Source: Chrysemys picta bellii (taxonomy: Eukaryota; Chordata; Testudines; Emydidae). Taken from it: DNA of 64,000 bases. Shown in pieces: positions 35,280 through 46,540 of this stretch. Made by a program: the position numbers and the translations under genes. Below the pieces are notes generated by a model that did no database searches, was not told the origin of the DNA, and worked only from the letters and a program-made list of their open reading frames with translations. Every line of letters starts with the position of its first letter. The stretch's first letter is position 1. The DNA is taken from contig NC_088799.1 of the NCBI RefSeq assembly GCF_011386835.1, positions 71,939,302-72,003,301 of the forward strand, given 5' to 3'.

Positions 35280-35860
35280 TGCCCCCTGGAATGGTGGTTG
35301 AAGTATGGAGGGACATGACTCTTTAGCACATCTGGCACATAAATAGCTTGTGACGCCGGCTACAACAGTGCCATGAGAATGCCTGTTCTCACTTTCAGGT
35401 GACATTGTAAACAAGAAGCGGGCAGCATTATCTCCTGCAAATGTAAATGTTTCTCTGAACGATTGGCTGAACAAGAAGTAGGACTGAGTGGACTTGCAGG
35501 CTCTAAAATTTTACATTGTTTTAGTTTTGAATGCAGGTTTTTGTGTGCATAATTCTACATTTGTAAATTCAACTTTCATAATAAAGAGATTGCACTACTG
35601 TACTTGTATTAGGTGAATTGAAAAATACTATTTTGTTTTTTTACCGTGCAAATACTTGTAATAAAAATAAATCTAAAGTGAGTACTGTACACTTCGTATT
35701 CTGTGTTGTAATTGAAATCGATATACTTGAAAATGTAGAAAACATCCAAAATATTTAAATAAATGGTCTTTTATTATTGTTTAACAGCACAATTAATCAC
35801 GATTATTTTTTTAATTGCACGATTAATTGTGATTAATTTCTTAATCACTTGACAGCCCTA
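35280..35860. repeat. Right inverted arm of the hAT element
   Basis: The reverse complement of 34245-34815. Read on the minus strand it encodes the peptide block LFTMSPESENRH, matching LFTMSLESENRH on the plus strand of the left arm. Confidence 0.85.
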
Positions 35861-35868
35861 GTTTCAAC

Positions 35869-38800
35869 ATGTGGCCAATGAGAACTGTATGCTTAATATG
35901 AAGAATAAGAGTGAGACGGAAGTAGAGACATTAATATCTTCTGACATGTAATAGATATATTGCAGAGAGAGAATTTTGAAGTGTTTTGGTGGTAAGCACA
36001 AAGGGAGACAGAAGCACCAATTGTCCCTGGTGCTGACCAGTATTATTATGGTAGATATAGTTGGAAAGCTCATTTATAAAGATATTGGAAAAAGACAGGA
36101 AAGTGCTAAAAAAAAGAGGGAATGTTTCAAGTGAATCAACTACAATAGCAATCTATAGGGCCTGCAATTTGATCTTTCACTGCCTGAAATTCATAAGGAG
36201 TAGGTAGGGCAGTTTGCTTTGGGCCCCCTGTTTGAGAGAGCCCCCCAAACTAAGTGGCGTTGTGACCAGGTATGTGGGATCACAGCACCACCAAGGTTCT
36301 GCGTGTTCGCTTCTCCATCTTGACAAAGATGCCATGCCAAAATTGAGTGAGTGGCATTGTGACCTGGGTGGCATTGTGACCCTGTGCATCAGGTCACAAT
36401 GCCACTCCATTTGAGGGCCCTTTCATAAACCTATAGGAGATCCAGAAGCACAAATATCAGACAAATTATAGATGGAGACTGCTCTTCAGTGCAAAGAAAT
36501 AGTACTGTAAAGAATGCCCTTTCTTTTTCTTTTCCTTCTTGTTAGCTTCCTTGCAGTGCTGATTATATCAAAGACCTCTTGTACTGGTGTCTATAACTTA
36601 TCCCCATCTGACGTTGATCCTACAGTGACGACATGAACAAAATATTTAAATCTCACCATTGATTTAGAGGTTTGTGCTGGATGGTTTTAATACCAGAATT
36701 CACTGACTGGGAAAGTGCCTTCAATAAAAACTGCTGAGACTAAAAACTTGCTGCAGATGGAGTCTGACTCTTTGGGGTTTTTTTGTTTGTTTTGTTTGTT
36801 TTCTTGATTTGTTCCAACAAATGATCATTAGATCAACAACACCACTGATTGAGTCAGGTAGCTTAGCTGGTGTGGAGGATTCTTAGGTCTCAATCCTGTA
36901 AGTAATTTTGCATGAGGAGACCTGTGCCTCATTGGGCATGGGATTTTTCGTAAGTATAGGATCAACCAGCATAAAGCAACTTCCAGGATCAGTATTTTAT
37001 TTTGTAAATTTCCTTGCCTTCAAGAATCTTTCTGAACAATGCTGGGATATTTCCACTATACTTTCTATCCTCTTCATGAACCTATTCTTTGATGCTGCCC
37101 TTGGTTTTTGCTGATGCACTCTTTTCTATAGTGTGCCATTCTCCTCTGTAGGAGCTCCCCCGTGCTTAAAATTTGTCTTAATGCAATACAGTAATTCAGT
37201 GCATAAGATCATGTCTCCGTCTAGTAGGCGACCCTGGAAGAACTGCTACTTTGTGAAAGCTAAGGAAGTTAATTATTTAGTTCAAGTGGTGGAGGCTTGT
37301 GCTTTTGATGCTGAGAACCTGAGTTCAATCCCTGCTGATGACTCTGGTGTCTGTACATAAGTTACCATGGCTCATTACATGAAGACATTAGAAAGGTTGC
37401 CAGACTTTGGCTTTTGACTTTGACATCTGAAGGGGAAATATGCATATGCTGTTGAAGAGTTACTTCAGCTTTGTGCACGCAACTTTAGTTTTTATGCTTG
37501 AGAAGAAAGCTCAAACCCTTCAGTGGTTGAAACATATTATTTTGTCAAGTCCTTACTTTGTCTTGTTGACAGAATACATTTTCTCAAAAGCTGAAATCAT
37601 TCTGTCAAGAAAACTTATTTTGTTCAATAATCCTGCTTGTTGACAAATGTTCAAAAGGAAAAAAAATCTTCAATTATTCTGGGAATGTTCTGTCTGGTAT
37701 CTCTAGGTCTATTTATTTTGCCAAGGGAAAGAATGGTTATTGCCTTGTGGGTGAACTATTCAGATCTGGGTGTAATGAAAAATATAACTCTGAATCCTAT
37801 TTTAGATGTACGTGTCCATGTTATTGGAGTGGGTTTTATTTTTTGGCCAGAAATTAGAGAGATATCCAGTGTGGTCACATATTAAAGGACACATTAGTAA
37901 ACTAATGCAAACAGCACACATGTCAAATGAATAGAAAAAGGAAGTGTGAAACAGAGGACATCTGCTGAAAATCTGTCAGATGTCTCATAACTTCTATTTA
38001 TATCAAGAAGCCACTTCAGTGAAATGAAGACAATTGTTCAAATAGAACTGTGTGAAAAATTATGCATGTAATAGCCAAACCATTGCTTATTGGGTTTTTT
38101 TGGATGGTTTTTGAGGAAAAAAAATAATGTTCCGATAGGGCAAGTTTTGCTCATTCACACAAAAAGTGGAAGTCATTTTTCACCAGACAAAACTGATTCT
38201 AACTTTTGCAAAATCTATTTTTCACAATTGGTTGGAAACTGAAGTAACTCTAAGTGGTACTGCCACTTAGCTCCAGGAAAGGTGTGGCATCCCAGTTACC
38301 AGTCCTGAGCATCTTAATGTCCAAATCCCATATGTGGGCACCTTTACACACACTTGCTTATATGAGCAAAACTCCCACTGACTTCAGTGGGAGCAGGGGT
38401 AGACTTAAGAAAACTGGATCCTGGGTGACATTTTATAAATCACCTAAGTCACATTTACTTTAATGGAATTTAGGCTTCTAGGTCACTTGGCACTTCTGAA
38501 AATGTTTCCTCCTATTTGTATACACATTCGAGGATATGGGGGGGGCCTTCAAATTCAATGTTCGGGGTGTTTTCTAAGCCCTGAAGAGCCTCCATTTGTG
38601 TGCTCAAATGAGGCTTGTGATTACCCATGTGTGATTTTAAAGATCAGGCCCATAAGCAGTGATTGCCTGTGATTATGTATCCCTTGTATATATAAGTGGT
38701 GGATCTGATGCCCATATGATATGTTTACTCTTTCATGCATTTTGACCAATGTGCCTTTATTCAGTTTATTCTAACATTCTGACTCCCTCAAGCATATTCC

Positions 38801-39991
38801 AATGATTATGTTTCAAACGAAGTTGTATAGACATGCCCTCTCTAGAACAAAAGTAAAATATAAATATTTACATGGTTTAGCGTAATGATCCTATTCCAGC
38901 AATTGATGCTCCCAACCATGCTGAATTTTTAATAGTACAGACACCATTTTATTGTTCTATCATTTATATTATTCTTTCTTATTCTATTTTTTCAGCATTT
39001 GTCTAAGCAGAATAGTGATCTTTCCTTTTCATATATTTCACACATATTGTATTGATTTGCTGTGTTATTATCAATTGTCTTGAGTCTTTTAATTTCCCAA
39101 AATACAGTTTTGTGGCACATTTTTAAAAAATATATAATTTTGCGTGATATTCTGTTCAAAGGAAATGTAATTTTTTTTAACAATAAGCACTTTATTATAA
39201 AACATGTTTCTTTTACACTTTAAGATCAAAGGGATAAGCAACAGGTATTTTATTGTTGTTTTTGGATGTTGATGCTGGAATACAAAGCAAAAATTAAATA
39301 ATTAGGAATTCTTTTTAGCATAAATGGTAAAGGAGCCCTTTTATATATGCCTGCTGACCACAGATCCTTGATTCCACCCCTTGAAAACCTGAACCTGTTC
39401 AACAGAAGGTCAATCATGCAAATTTTCTTTACCTAATGTTCTCAGGGAAAGGTAAAAAGTTTGAAGAATCTATCTATTTCTATTGCACCCATCACCACAG
39501 GATCTTAGTAGCCTCTGGAATGTTTTGTTCCAACATCCATGCCATATTGCAACATAAAGACAGCAAAGTTATGAACACAATGTCAGAGTTCTGAAAATTA
39601 ATTAAACTAAGATCTAGAATATTATTGTAGCGCAACGTGTCCTTAGCTCTACCCATATAACCTCAACATTACCAACAAATTTGGACACTTCTAGCTGGGA
39701 TGACACCATAAATACATTTCATATGCATGCTATATCTTGGCTGCCCATACTGACAACCATTAATTAAAATGCCATCAAGACCTCTTGTATATTTATCAGA
39801 ACCATTCACCATTATTAATTTAGATGACTATCTTGAACAATAGTGCAAGTACCATCGCTTTTGCAAGAGGCGTCTTTTCTGAGACAATCCTTAAAACATT
39901 GCTATCAAGTACCTCCTGCCATGGGATTAACCTTCTAATTCTTCTGTACCAAGCAAAATGATAACTAAACAATTGAGGAAAGAAAAATGGG
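35869..39991. other. Unique AT-rich DNA, no gene seen
   Basis: No exon is supported. It includes the repeat at 36250-36405 and an old palindromic remnant CACTGACTTCAGTGGGAGCAGG at about 38370-38398. Confidence 0.55.
36250..36405. repeat. Hairpin cluster of GTGGCATTGTGACC motifs
   Basis: The 14-mer GTGGCATTGTGACC occurs at about 36352-36365 and 36368-36381, with a variant (one base different) at about 36253. Its exact reverse complement is at 36392-36405, giving a perfect 14-bp stem with a 10-base loop. It probably derives from a short MITE. Confidence 0.6.
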
Positions 39992-40808
39992 GGGGGTGAT
40001 AAATGAAGGGAGGGGGGAGCTCCCTTTTATAGGCACCCAGTCAGCCAGCCAGTAGCTATAAAATCCCTCTTAGTAGCTGTTCTCTAATTGCTCTACCTGT
40101 AAAGGGTAAAAAATGTCACTGCTATGCATAGGTAAAAGTACATGAGTAGGCACCTGGCCAAAAGAGCCAATGGAAGGCTAGAACTTTTTAAAATTGAAAC
40201 AAGACTCTCCTTTTGTCTGTCTGTTGTTGTTCTCCCGGGGAGAAATGGACAGGGCAAGAGCTATGCTGTAAGAGCTTGGGCAAGGTATGAAAAATTATCA
40301 GTATCATACCTAGAAACTACTCATTTAAAACCCCAGATATGTAAGTAGATCAGGAAATGTCTAGGAAGATGCAATTAGGTTTATTCTTTTTATTTCATTA
40401 TGGCTTGTGGATTCCTCTGTGCTAACCCCCGGTGCTTTTGTTTTGCTTGTAACCTTTAAGCTGGACCTCAAGAAAGCTATTCTTGGTGCTTAATCCTTGT
40501 AATTGCTCTTTTAAAATCTAGCAATAGCCTGAGTTCCCAGATGTATTTTCTTTCTTTTTTTTTATTAATAATATTTACTTTTTTTAGACCAGAATTGGAT
40601 TTTTGTGTCTTAAGAGGTTTGTGAACATGTTGTTTAATTAGCTGGTGGAAACAGCCGATTTCCTTTTTTTTCTTTCTCAGCTCTTCCCCGGTGTGTGTGT
40701 GTGTGTGTGTGTGTGTGTCAGAGAGAGAGAAAGGGCTTTTAGAATCCTTGTGGGCCCCCGCCTTCTGCACTCAAAGTGTCAGAGTGGGGAATTAGCCTTG
40801 ACAGGGGG
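39992..40808 (+). mobile_element. Solo LTR (copy 2 of the 10.9 kb family)
   Basis: The LTR spans about 39997-40803, from TGATAAATGAAGGG to GCCTTGACA. The flanks GGGGG (39992-39996 and 40804-40808) give a 5-bp TSD, although a G-run makes this less certain. It aligns along its length with copy 1 at 10893-11977: CACCCAGTCAGCCAGCC, TGGCACCTGGCC-like, TAAGTAGATCAGG, GGATTTTTGTGTC, and the end AGTGTCAGAGTGGGG. It has a (GT)n expansion at 40690-40718 where copy 1 has a G-run. It has no internal region and no coding capacity. Confidence 0.82.
40690..40718. repeat. (GT)n microsatellite in the solo LTR
   Basis: About 14 GT units followed by (GA)n inside LTR copy 2. Confidence 0.95.
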
Positions 40809-41322
40809 TTAAAGTCATTCACTGATGCCTCAAATATGTATTCCAGCCAGGGCTGAATGAAGGCAATCTGGGACTATAAGCACTACCCACCCTGTGCGCT
40901 TATAGCTATCTCCCCACTCCTTGAAACCACCCCTCCTTGGTTGGGCAGCAGGTTTCAGAGTGAAAGGGAAGGGAGCAGTTCACTTATCTTAGAGCTATTG
41001 TTTCTGGCTGTTTAAAGACTCAGAAGGCAGCTGATAAACTCAGTTCACATTTTCAAACTTTTCTTTCCATCCATGATGGGTAGAAACTTAACTTTTTTTT
41101 TAAAATGAGAGATGAGATTCTGATGTCAGCAATCCAGCTCTGTTTGCACTGCTTTGCACTGTGTGCTTTACGGGCCTATCTTAAAACCCATTGAAGTCGA
41201 GGCAAAGATTCAAATAAATCAAAATGTGTCAACAGGATATTATAGCACTACAGTTATTTATAGCAGCAAACACACAGGACTTAATTCTCATCTCATTTAC
41301 ACATTAGATTCACACTGGGACA
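40809..41322. other. Unique DNA, nothing recognised
   Basis: A spacer between the solo LTR and the GC-rich MITE. Confidence 0.5.
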
Positions 41323-41630
41323 ACTCCATTCCAGGGTGGCTTTATGTATTTTGCTGCCCCAAGCACGGCAGTTAGGCGGCCTTTGGCGGCATGCCTGTGG
41401 GAGGTCCACTGGTAACGCGGATTTGGTGGCATGCCTGCCGGAGGTCTGCCTGTCCCGCGCCTTTGGCGTACCCGCCGCTGAAACCGTGGGACCGGCGGAC
41501 CTCCCGCAGGCATGCCGCCGAAAGCTGCCTGACTGCGGCCCTCACGGCGACCGGCAGGCCGCCCGCCGCTGCTTGCCGCCCCAGCCACACGCTTGGTGCG
41601 CTGGTGCCTGGAGCTGCCCCTGACTCCATT
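41323..41630. mobile_element. GC-rich hAT-type MITE with 8-bp TSD
   Basis: The element at about 41331-41622 begins CCAGGGTGGCTTTATG and ends TGGAGCTGCCCCTG, imperfect terminal inverted repeats. ACTCCATT(C) lies on both sides (41323-41330 and 41623-41630), an 8-bp duplication. Internally there are repeats of GGCGGCATGCCTG and of GGACCTCCCGC-like units in both orientations. The overlapping frames here (up to 158 codons) arise from GC content and are not genes. Confidence 0.85.
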
Positions 41631-41631
41631 C

Positions 41632-43799
41632 TTCTCCGTAAGAAATATGCGAGAATAAAGAGCTTGAACAACTCTAGCCATAACCTTAACTATACAAAAC
41701 CTGAGTCTGCTTGCAGGACAGGGCACAAGAGTTTTGGTTATTGCTACTGAAAAATAGTACTGAACTCCGTTGTGGGACATAGGCAAAGGTCATGGATGTT
41801 AAGAGCTGATGTTTAGAGCTGCACAAAGGAAGTCAGCTGCAGTGTACAACAAGAAGTGACTGGTCCTATGAAACTCACAAATTATGCTACATATTCACAA
41901 GCATCATCAACTGGCACCTTATCTATTAACTATTTACATGTATGCAAACATCACTAGTATATGCAAAGATATATAGGGTCTGATTGCTTGTAATCAGAAT
42001 CTAAAATGGTGTAATAGAGAATCAGACTAAGGCCCATCATTAGTGAACATAGACCACATGTTCATTCCATGAGTCACCAGTTCCTGTAAATATTTATTAA
42101 CAGAACACTAGCACACAAGCAACTAATATGAAGGATTGGGCGTAGTGGCATTGACTGTCAATCTACTCCTGAGAAGCTGCTGGTTTGTAATGATAGCACT
42201 GTTCTATCTGAGTACATTTCCTTTAATCAATATAGCATCTGTGTGAAGATCACTTTCTATAGATAATAGCAGGGGAGGTGTCCTTCTCTCTGTTAGCATG
42301 AGGGCTGTAGACAGATCTCACAAAAGCCACGGTAATAAATTGTGCAGGCACATTTGGAAAAAGTCTTATAGAGTGTACGTTGTAGTTAATCTTAATTACA
42401 GCCAGGCTATGGACACCAGACATTCTTGTGAACAGTGCCCTGTATATAATGGTAAATTCTCCAGCTACATAAATTTCATCTGAAGTCTTCCAGCGCCAGT
42501 AACATTTTGATGCATTTTTCCCCTGACGACATTTCCAATTATATCATTCTGGAAGCTGATTGCATCTTGTCTGAACATTTGGTTGCTAGGCTCTTTGTAA
42601 CATAACCACTTTTTAGTTTAAATTTTTTCAGGTCACACATTGTTAGCGAAGAGGCAAGTTGCTGTTCCTTTTTCCTCTCAAGGTATTCATGGCCAGAAAG
42701 AGAAAAAATGATTTTACTGGTAACAGCATAAACACATATTGTGTGTCCTTTAGAGGGTCATCTAATAAGCTGGAACCATTCTAGTGCTACCTAGTTCTCC
42801 AAAATAATGAAACATATTAAGACCAAATAAATTATTTAAAGTAATTGCTGTTGGCTCATCTAACTGATTGAATGTCTACTAAATAAGTAGAGGCAGCTTT
42901 TCATTACATCCTTATCTCACAAGAAAACAGAACATCCTTGAATAATAGGTATTTGAATAGTAAAAACTGATAAGAACATTTTCTGAAGTCTTCCCATTTT
43001 ATAAGGTCACTAAAGTACAAAATTGTAATTCTATCACAATGTGGAGAAACCTATAGATGTAAGTTTCTCTGCTTGATGGTTATACAGTTCTTTTAGTCCT
43101 GCTATGCTGTACAGTGCTATGTTATACTCTCTCTACCACTTCATTCCTCAGGAACTATTCATTATCATTTGATACTAACAGATCACCCAAATACATCTTA
43201 TAGAAGCCAAGCATGACAATACTGCTATGACGTTACTCACCATGCTGCTCTAATGAGAGGGCTCTGATACTCTTAACTCCTATTTTTCCTATTGTTCTCA
43301 TAAATGCAATCTCTCTTCGATAAATTTGCCTTTTCTTACCCCTCTGCAGCTTAACATTTGCTCCCTGTTCAGTAACATATTGATTATGTTGTAGAAACCA
43401 AGAGAGCTGGCCTGTCAAATGATTTGAAAATTAAGTAGGGCAAAATCATATTGTTTGTTGACATACTGTCCCATGTGAAGATGCCCCATGTGAAGCTGAG
43501 GATACCAAGGTGCTATTAATTAAAATCCTATAAAAATTGGTCCCAGTCCATCCCTGTCTTCAGTTCTACAGTAGGGGCAGGGCTCAACAGCCCTGGGGCT
43601 CACCTCCAGTTTGTCTTATGTTCCCAAAGTTCTTGCTTCAGGGCTTCAGCAACTGGCAGGGCTTAATAAGGGATTTCTTCTGCTTCCTCTCACCAATGTA
43701 TCCTGGGAGGGTTTTTTTTAATCTCCTTTCTCTGAAGCATTTGTGGTGGCCATAGCTGCAGACGGGACTTTGGGCAATGTGGTCCAGGACTCTCAGATG
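41632..43799. other. Unique AT-rich DNA, no gene seen
   Basis: No exon, RNA gene or repeat is recognised. Confidence 0.55.
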
Positions 43800-44229
43800 G
43801 CACACAGTGTTCTCTCGCTCTCTCTCAGGTGCTTGGGTAGCTGGTTTTTGATCACAAGTTCAGGGCTTAACTGATCATGGTATGTGGGGTTGGGAAGGAA
43901 TTTTCTCCCAGATCAGACTGGCAGTGATCTTGGGTTTTTTTTTTCTCCATCCTCTACATCATGTGGCTACAGGTCACTTGCCAGGATTATCTGAATATAT
44001 CTCACTTAATCATTTCCATGCTACTGTGAGGGCCTCGAGCACTGGTGCACCTCGGTCCCTCCTATTCTCTGCTTGTGGCACAGAATAGTCTAGTCTCCTG
44101 TGGGCTGCAATACTTTGGTATCATTTCAGTTTTTAGTGTGTGGGTGCTGCATGATGTTTGTGGCCTGTGATATACAGGAGATGAGACTGGATGATCTGGT
44201 GATTCCCTTCTGGCTTTCGACTCTATGAC
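43800..44229 (+). mobile_element. CR1 LINE 3' UTR fragment
   Basis: The order TGTGGGGTTGGGAAGGAATTTT, CCCAGATCAGACTGGCAGTGATC, CACTTGCCAGGATTATCTG, GACTGGATGATCTGGTGATTCCCTTCTGGC, CGACTCTATGA is the 3' UTR and tail of the CR1 subfamily also seen inverted at 15312-15790. No coding part remains. Confidence 0.8.
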
Positions 44230-46260
44230 AGTGTAGAACCATTGAAGTCAATGAAGTTACACTGAAGTAACACAATGGGGAAACTGGCCCATTAACCATA
44301 TCATTTAATAACATTTGGGTTCTGTGTTCAAGGCCTCATTTTAGAGAGAGATTGCTGAGTAGGGGAGATGGTTCTCATAACAGTCAATAATAATAATTTG
44401 AATGTCTTGTCTATTGGAATGGAAGGATTATTTTCTAACTAAAATTAATTAAATACTGCTGCAGATCATGGCATGTCCACTCCCTCCAGAACTAAAAGGG
44501 CCCAAGAGGCTAAACAAGTCTAATTTATTATGAGGCAGATTCTGATACCCTTGTTCATATTTAGTTGAATTATTGATTTCAGTGAGACTTCCTGTGGTGT
44601 ATGGTATGTGGATAAAGGTGTACGATCTGGCCCTGTGTTTTATTTTTTCTTTACTAAAAAAAAAAATCCTATTTTTGATTTTTGTTAATTCTAACATCAA
44701 AACTGCTCCCTTCTGGATAAAAAAAGGCAAATGATAAAATTGGCACTCTATCTATCGATCGATCGATCTATCTAGCTATCTAATCTTGCGGACGGCTCTC
44801 TATATTCTTCTTCTGAAACATCAAATCAATACATATTTCATTGGCCACCTAGAGCTGGATGAAAGGCAATTTATTCCCCCTCTACACATTGCTTGGAGCT
44901 GCCAAGATAAAGAAGTACACTGCTTTCTTCTGTAATCCTTTCTTAACCTCTTGATCTACAGCATGCCATTCAGCATTTCTACTTTGCAAAAACAGGTACA
45001 GTATTTAACTAAGGAGGCAATTAATGCAATCTGATTATTGCCCCTTGACTGAAATACAACTCCATTTGGTGCTGTCTAATTATGTGTAGACATATTGGCA
45101 CATAATTGTCATTTAATTATACAATTGCTCTAAAGGCAGCAAGTGATCATACAACTGCTAAGTTAATTTTCCTGTGTGAGAGAGAGGAGGGGGGAGGTAA
45201 CTGCTAAGAAATGATATCTCAGAGGTTCTGTGCCCAGTCTTTTTAAAAGATGGTCCAGATTCTTAGGTGGTATGAATTGGCTCCATTGAAGTCAATACCA
45301 GTTTAAACCTGCTGAGAATGTGGCTGGGAAAGTTTTAATTAGAGTCTTGAGAAAGTTGAAAAGCTCTGATGGCCTATAACTTGGAAACCATTTGAAACAA
45401 GAGACAGTAAATTATTCTTAATTACTCTGATGTTGTTGCAATAGTATTCTGTTATTTTTCATGCAATGACAACCAAAGCTGTAAGCAAAGAGTCCAATTT
45501 TCTTGGTTGCTTGGACTCCTTTGTAGAACTACTATGCAGCTAGCACAACTGATTATGCCCATTACTTTAAAATATACTTAAGAGTATAGGATCCACTAAC
45601 AGGAAAAAGATAAATGGATCTCAAAGAAGGCATAAGCCAGGTCTTTAAATATAAGAACTGATAAAACCTTGGGGAGGGAGGAAGTCACAAAACTGTGAAC
45701 GCGAAATGCCTGTCGATAGCTTTCAAAAGACCTGTCAGCTAGATCTACAGAAAAATGTTCTCCAGAGATTGAAGCTAAAAGCCCGATTAGGCTTGTCTCA
45801 GAAATTGGAACTCACATCTCTGAAGGTGTCCCATCTGGGCTGCTCTATACATCTTTTGATTAGGAGGTAGGTGTGGGGAAGAGCAGATTCAATGGTGTGC
45901 TGCTATCACTAACACTGGCTGCAGAAAATCCAGTAGTAGTATATTCTGTTCTGTTTGGATTGATAGTCTGCACCTATTGTTGCAGCGATGACATGAGTCT
46001 GAAGTATAACACTGTCCTGAGGTATTAACAGTACTAACTCAAGGAGAAGATGAACCCACCTAAAGTCAGTTCATCTAGCAGAACATTATCCCTTATACTA
46101 TCCTGAGGTATTAGCCATACTGTGTGAAAGGGAGAGAGCCATATTCTAAATCACCAACACTGAGGCAGTCTGTGGAAGTCTCTTATTGAAGAAGACTGAC
46201 CCTGTCTTATCTTGATAGATCTTACAGTATCACCGAACATGGTAGCAGGGCTGAAGACTA
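44230..46260. other. Unique AT-rich DNA, no gene seen
   Basis: It contains old palindromic repeat remnants: ACCATTGAAGTCAATGAAG at about 44238-44256 and GCTCCATTGAAGTCAATACC at about 45281-45300. Confidence 0.5.
44747..44783. repeat. (CTAT/CGAT)n microsatellite
   Basis: Tandem CTAT units interrupted by three GATC/CGAT units. Confidence 0.9.
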
Positions 46261-46540
46261 AGGGTACGTCTTCACTACCCGCCGTATCGGCGGGTAGCAA
46301 TCGATTTATCCGGGATCGATATATCGCGTCTCGTTAAGACGCGATATATCAATCCCCGAAAGCGCTCACCGTCGACTCCGGAACTCCACCAGAGCGAGCG
46401 GTGGTAGCGCAGTCGACGGGGGAGCCGCGGCCATTGATCCCACGCCGTCTGGACTCCAGGTAATTCGATCCAAGATACTTCGACTTCAGCTATGCTATTC
46501 GATATTGGATCGATCCCACCCCTAGTGTAGACCAGCCCCA
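46261..46540. mobile_element. CpG-rich MITE with palindromic blocks
   Basis: A block of about 280 bases stands out by its many CG dinucleotides in AT-rich DNA. The ends GGGTACGTCTTCACTA and TAGTGTAGACCAGCCCC are imperfect inverted repeats. Inside, CGATATATCGCGTC and GACGCGATATATC form a strong hairpin, as do GTCGAC-centred blocks. It is a non-coding DNA transposon. Its TSD, and hence superfamily, could not be settled. Confidence 0.8.

Larger units (their letters stand above)
34237..35868 (+). mobile_element. hAT transposon with long terminal inverted arms
   Basis: The element at 34245-35860 (1616 bp) starts TAGGGCTGTCAA and ends TTGACAGCCCTA. It is flanked by an exact 8-bp duplication GTTTCAAC (34237-34244 and 35861-35868), diagnostic of a hAT insertion. 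The terminal arms are unusually long: about 34245-34815 and 35280-35860 are diverged reverse complements of each other. Between them lies a transposase-like fragment. The element cannot encode a full transposase and is inferred to be a fold-back derivative moved in trans. Confidence 0.92.
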
